Below are positions 62,643-64,000 of a stretch of DNA of 64,000 nt, in pieces. Source of the stretch: an uncultured Eudoraea sp. (GTDB lineage Bacteria; Bacteroidota; Bacteroidia; Flavobacteriales; Flavobacteriaceae); contig NZ_CANLGX010000001.1 of assembly GCF_947490415.1 (NCBI RefSeq), forward strand, positions 868,001-932,000, in the 5' to 3' direction. Each line of letters opens with the position of its first letter. The first letter of the stretch is position 1. The notes under the pieces are model-generated. The model made no database searches. It was given only the letters and a program-made list of their open reading frames with translations, and was not told the origin of the DNA. The position numbers were made by a program, and so were the translations under genes.

Positions 62643-63800
62643 TTATATTGAAGTAATGATTTCAGCCGCCTTTAAGAGGGTCTCAGTGGTCTTTGCAAAA
62701 CAAATCCGTATCTGATTATTATCTACAAGATCTTTATTAAAAACTGAAATTGGGATACAGGCAATACCGAATTCTTTAACGAGTCTTTCTGCAAAATCAA
62801 GATCACTTTCGTCAGTGATTTCTGCAAAATCCAATAGCTGAAAATAAGTTCCCCGAGTAGGTGTAAACTTGAATCTGGAATTTTTGATTGCTGTTAAAAA
62901 CAAATCCCGTTTTTGCTGATAAAAAGGCCCTAGATCTAAGTAGTGTGCAGGGTTCTTAAGGTATTCTGCCAATGCTCTCTGAAAGGGGTGGTTAACGCAA
63001 AACACATTGAATTCATGAATTTTCTGAAATTCTTTCATTAGCTCTGCCGGCGCCACACAATAACCCATTTTCCACCCGGTTGCATGAAAAGTTTTACCAA
63101 AAGAGGCACAAACAAGGCTTCGCGAGGCTAAATCGGGGTATTTAGAAGCACTCTCGTGGATGTTATTATCAAATACAATATGTTCATACACTTCATCGCT
63201 CAATAAAATGATATTCGTGTCTTTTAGACAACTTTGGAGCATTAACATGTCGGAATTTGAAAATACCATCCCACTTGGATTATGTGGTGTATTAATGATG
63301 ACCATCCTGGTTTTGTCACTAAGATGTGATTTAAATACATCCCAATCTATAGCATAGTCCTTTCCTGTTAATTGAATTAACACAGGAATACCACCATTGG
63401 CTATTATAGCCGGTTCATAACAATCATAGGCCGGTTTAAGAACAATTACTTCGTCATTTGGCCAAACAAGTGCTGAAATAGCAGTAAAAATTGCTTGGGT
63501 AGCTCCTACTGTAATGGTTATTTCAGACTGCGGGTCGTATTTAGTTCCATATAAAAAGGCGATCTTTTCAGCAATAACCTCCTTAAGAGGATAAATACCA
63601 CCTAAAGGAGCATATTGATTATAACCCTCTTTCATTGCCTTGGTAACTAATTCTATAAGAGCGGGATCTGGTTCAAAATTGGGAAAACCCTGAGATATGT
63701 TAATGGCATTGTACTCTTTTGCGAGACCACTCATTGTGCTGAATATAGAATCAGGCAACTTTGGCAATTTGGAAGTAAGATGGTGTGCAGACGACTTCAT
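62643..63800 (-). CDS. PLP-dependent aminotransferase (methionine/kynurenine type)
   Basis: The 385-residue fold-type I aminotransferase has INISQGFPNFEPDP (about 34-47), the pattern NTPHNPSGMVF, LLSDEVYEHIVFD, the PLP lysine in CASFGKTFHATGWKMGYCVAP (near residue 233), and the C-terminal arginine in QIRICFAKT. It resembles YbdL and kynurenine-oxoglutarate aminotransferases; it transfers an amino group from methionine or aromatic amino acids. It is read in the same direction as sdhB. Confidence 0.9.
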   Translation of the reverse strand: MKSSAHHLTSKLPKLPDSIFSTMSGLAKEYNAINISQGFPNFEPDPALIELVTKAMKEGYNQYAPLGGIYPLKEVIAEKIAFLYGTKYDPQSEITITVGATQAIFTAISALVWPNDEVIVLKPAYDCYEPAIIANGGIPVLIQLTGKDYAIDWDVFKSHLSDKTRMVIINTPHNPSGMVFSNSDMLMLQSCLKDTNIILLSDEVYEHIVFDNNIHESASKYPDLASRSLVCASFGKTFHATGWKMGYCVAPAELMKEFQKIHEFNVFCVNHPFQRALAEYLKNPAHYLDLGPFYQQKRDLFLTAIKNSRFKFTPTRGTYFQLLDFAEITDESDLDFAERLVKEFGIACIPISVFNKDLVDNNQIRICFAKTTETLLKAAEIITSI

Positions 63801-63852
63801 AGCAGATTAGTTATGGTAAAAATAGCAAAAAAGATACGGGATATTCCAAATA

Positions 63853-63882
63853 AAAATCCCGGATAGAATTATCCGGGATTTT
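63853..63882 (-). terminator. Terminator hairpin between sdhB and the aminotransferase gene
   Basis: AAAATCCCGGATA (63853-63865) and TATCCGGGATTTT (63870-63882) form 13 pairs around loop GAAT. It lies about 22 nt after the sdhB stop codon on the minus strand and probably terminates the sdh operon. Confidence 0.85.
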
Positions 63883-63903
63883 AGAAATATATACACTTTT
63901 CTT

Positions 63904-64000
63904 CTAGCCTTTTATTGAGGCGCCTAAATACTCTCTATTCATTCTGGCAATATTATCCAAAGAAATGCCTTTTGGGCATTCTATCTCACATGCACCCGTA
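63904..64000 (-). CDS. sdhB: Succinate dehydrogenase iron-sulfur subunit, C-terminal end
   Basis: The last 32 codons lie in the window; the rest is off the right edge. The residues TGACEIECPKGISLDNIARMNREYLGASIKG match the C-terminal end of the Bacteroidetes SdhB, with the cysteines of the 3Fe-4S/4Fe-4S binding region (ACEIECPKGI). SdhB carries electrons from the flavoprotein SdhA to quinone. Confidence 0.85.
   Translation of the reverse strand, partial: TGACEIECPKGISLDNIARMNREYLGASIKG

Noticed and set aside
1-64000. tRNA, rRNA, CRISPR arrays, insertion sequences, prophage or integrase genes
   Set aside because: None was found on reading both strands of the intergenic regions and the coding frames.

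Overview
The window is chromosomal DNA from a member of the Bacteroidetes, most likely a marine-type Flavobacteriaceae. Several things point there: gliding and type IX secretion components (GldH, a PorW/SprE-like lipoprotein), a RicT homologue next to gldH, an HU(CCDC81)-TM-SPOR protein, an F-type ATP synthase operon without beta and epsilon genes, AT-rich intergenic DNA, few Shine-Dalgarno sequences, and promoters of the Bacteroidetes type (TTTG ~19 bp TAnnTTTG) often only a few bases from the start codon. No tRNA, rRNA, IS element, prophage or CRISPR array was seen.

Layout. 1-5.3 kb: truncated SPOR protein, tatA, an M23 peptidase, a GH3-type enzyme and an unknown protein. 5.3-20.5 kb: a surface polysaccharide locus with a Wzz-like protein, dTDP-sugar genes rfbBAC, a decayed rfbD, a ligase/polymerase, a flippase, a second polymerase, two GT4 glycosyltransferases, a methyltransferase, a decayed third GT4 gene, a GT2, the initiating sugar-phosphate transferase and a UDP-glucuronate decarboxylase-like epimerase. 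20.6-29.4 kb: purD, small membrane proteins, DUF4254, a GT9, a TetR regulator with palindromic operators beside a gene-poor 0.5 kb gap, a flavin/2Fe-2S reductase, and a two-gene ABC exporter. 29.6-38.5 kb: PorW/SprE-like lipoprotein, bactofilin, atpZ-like gene and atpBEFHAG. 38.6-49.7 kb: a lipoprotein, a second flippase, dut, TPR and DUF4292 lipoproteins, an EnvC-like protein with a dead LytM domain, aldo-keto reductase, thioesterase, HU-SPOR protein, dprA, trpS and an acyltransferase. 49.8-53.4 kb: ECF sigma factor with a membrane-anchored beta-barrel partner, a lipoprotein and recA. 53.4-64 kb: a possible small transcript, trhO, ricT-like, gldH, a class A PBP, the two subunits of a 3-oxoacid CoA-transferase, a tiny candidate transcription unit, GNAT, a serine hydrolase, an aminotransferase and the 3' end of sdhB.

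Most genes are ordinary flavobacterial housekeeping and envelope genes. The most interesting signal is regulatory: the same tandem 10-bp element (21-bp period, 27 bp before a -7 box) occurs at 409-474 (minus strand, before the SPOR gene) and at 60569-60634 (plus strand), where it precedes a self-contained unit of about 200 nt with a 35-codon ORF and a strong terminator. Second is decay of the polysaccharide locus: rfbD carries at least four lesions and a GT4 gene survives only as two out-of-frame fragments. Functions were assigned by reading the protein sequences; no database search was run.
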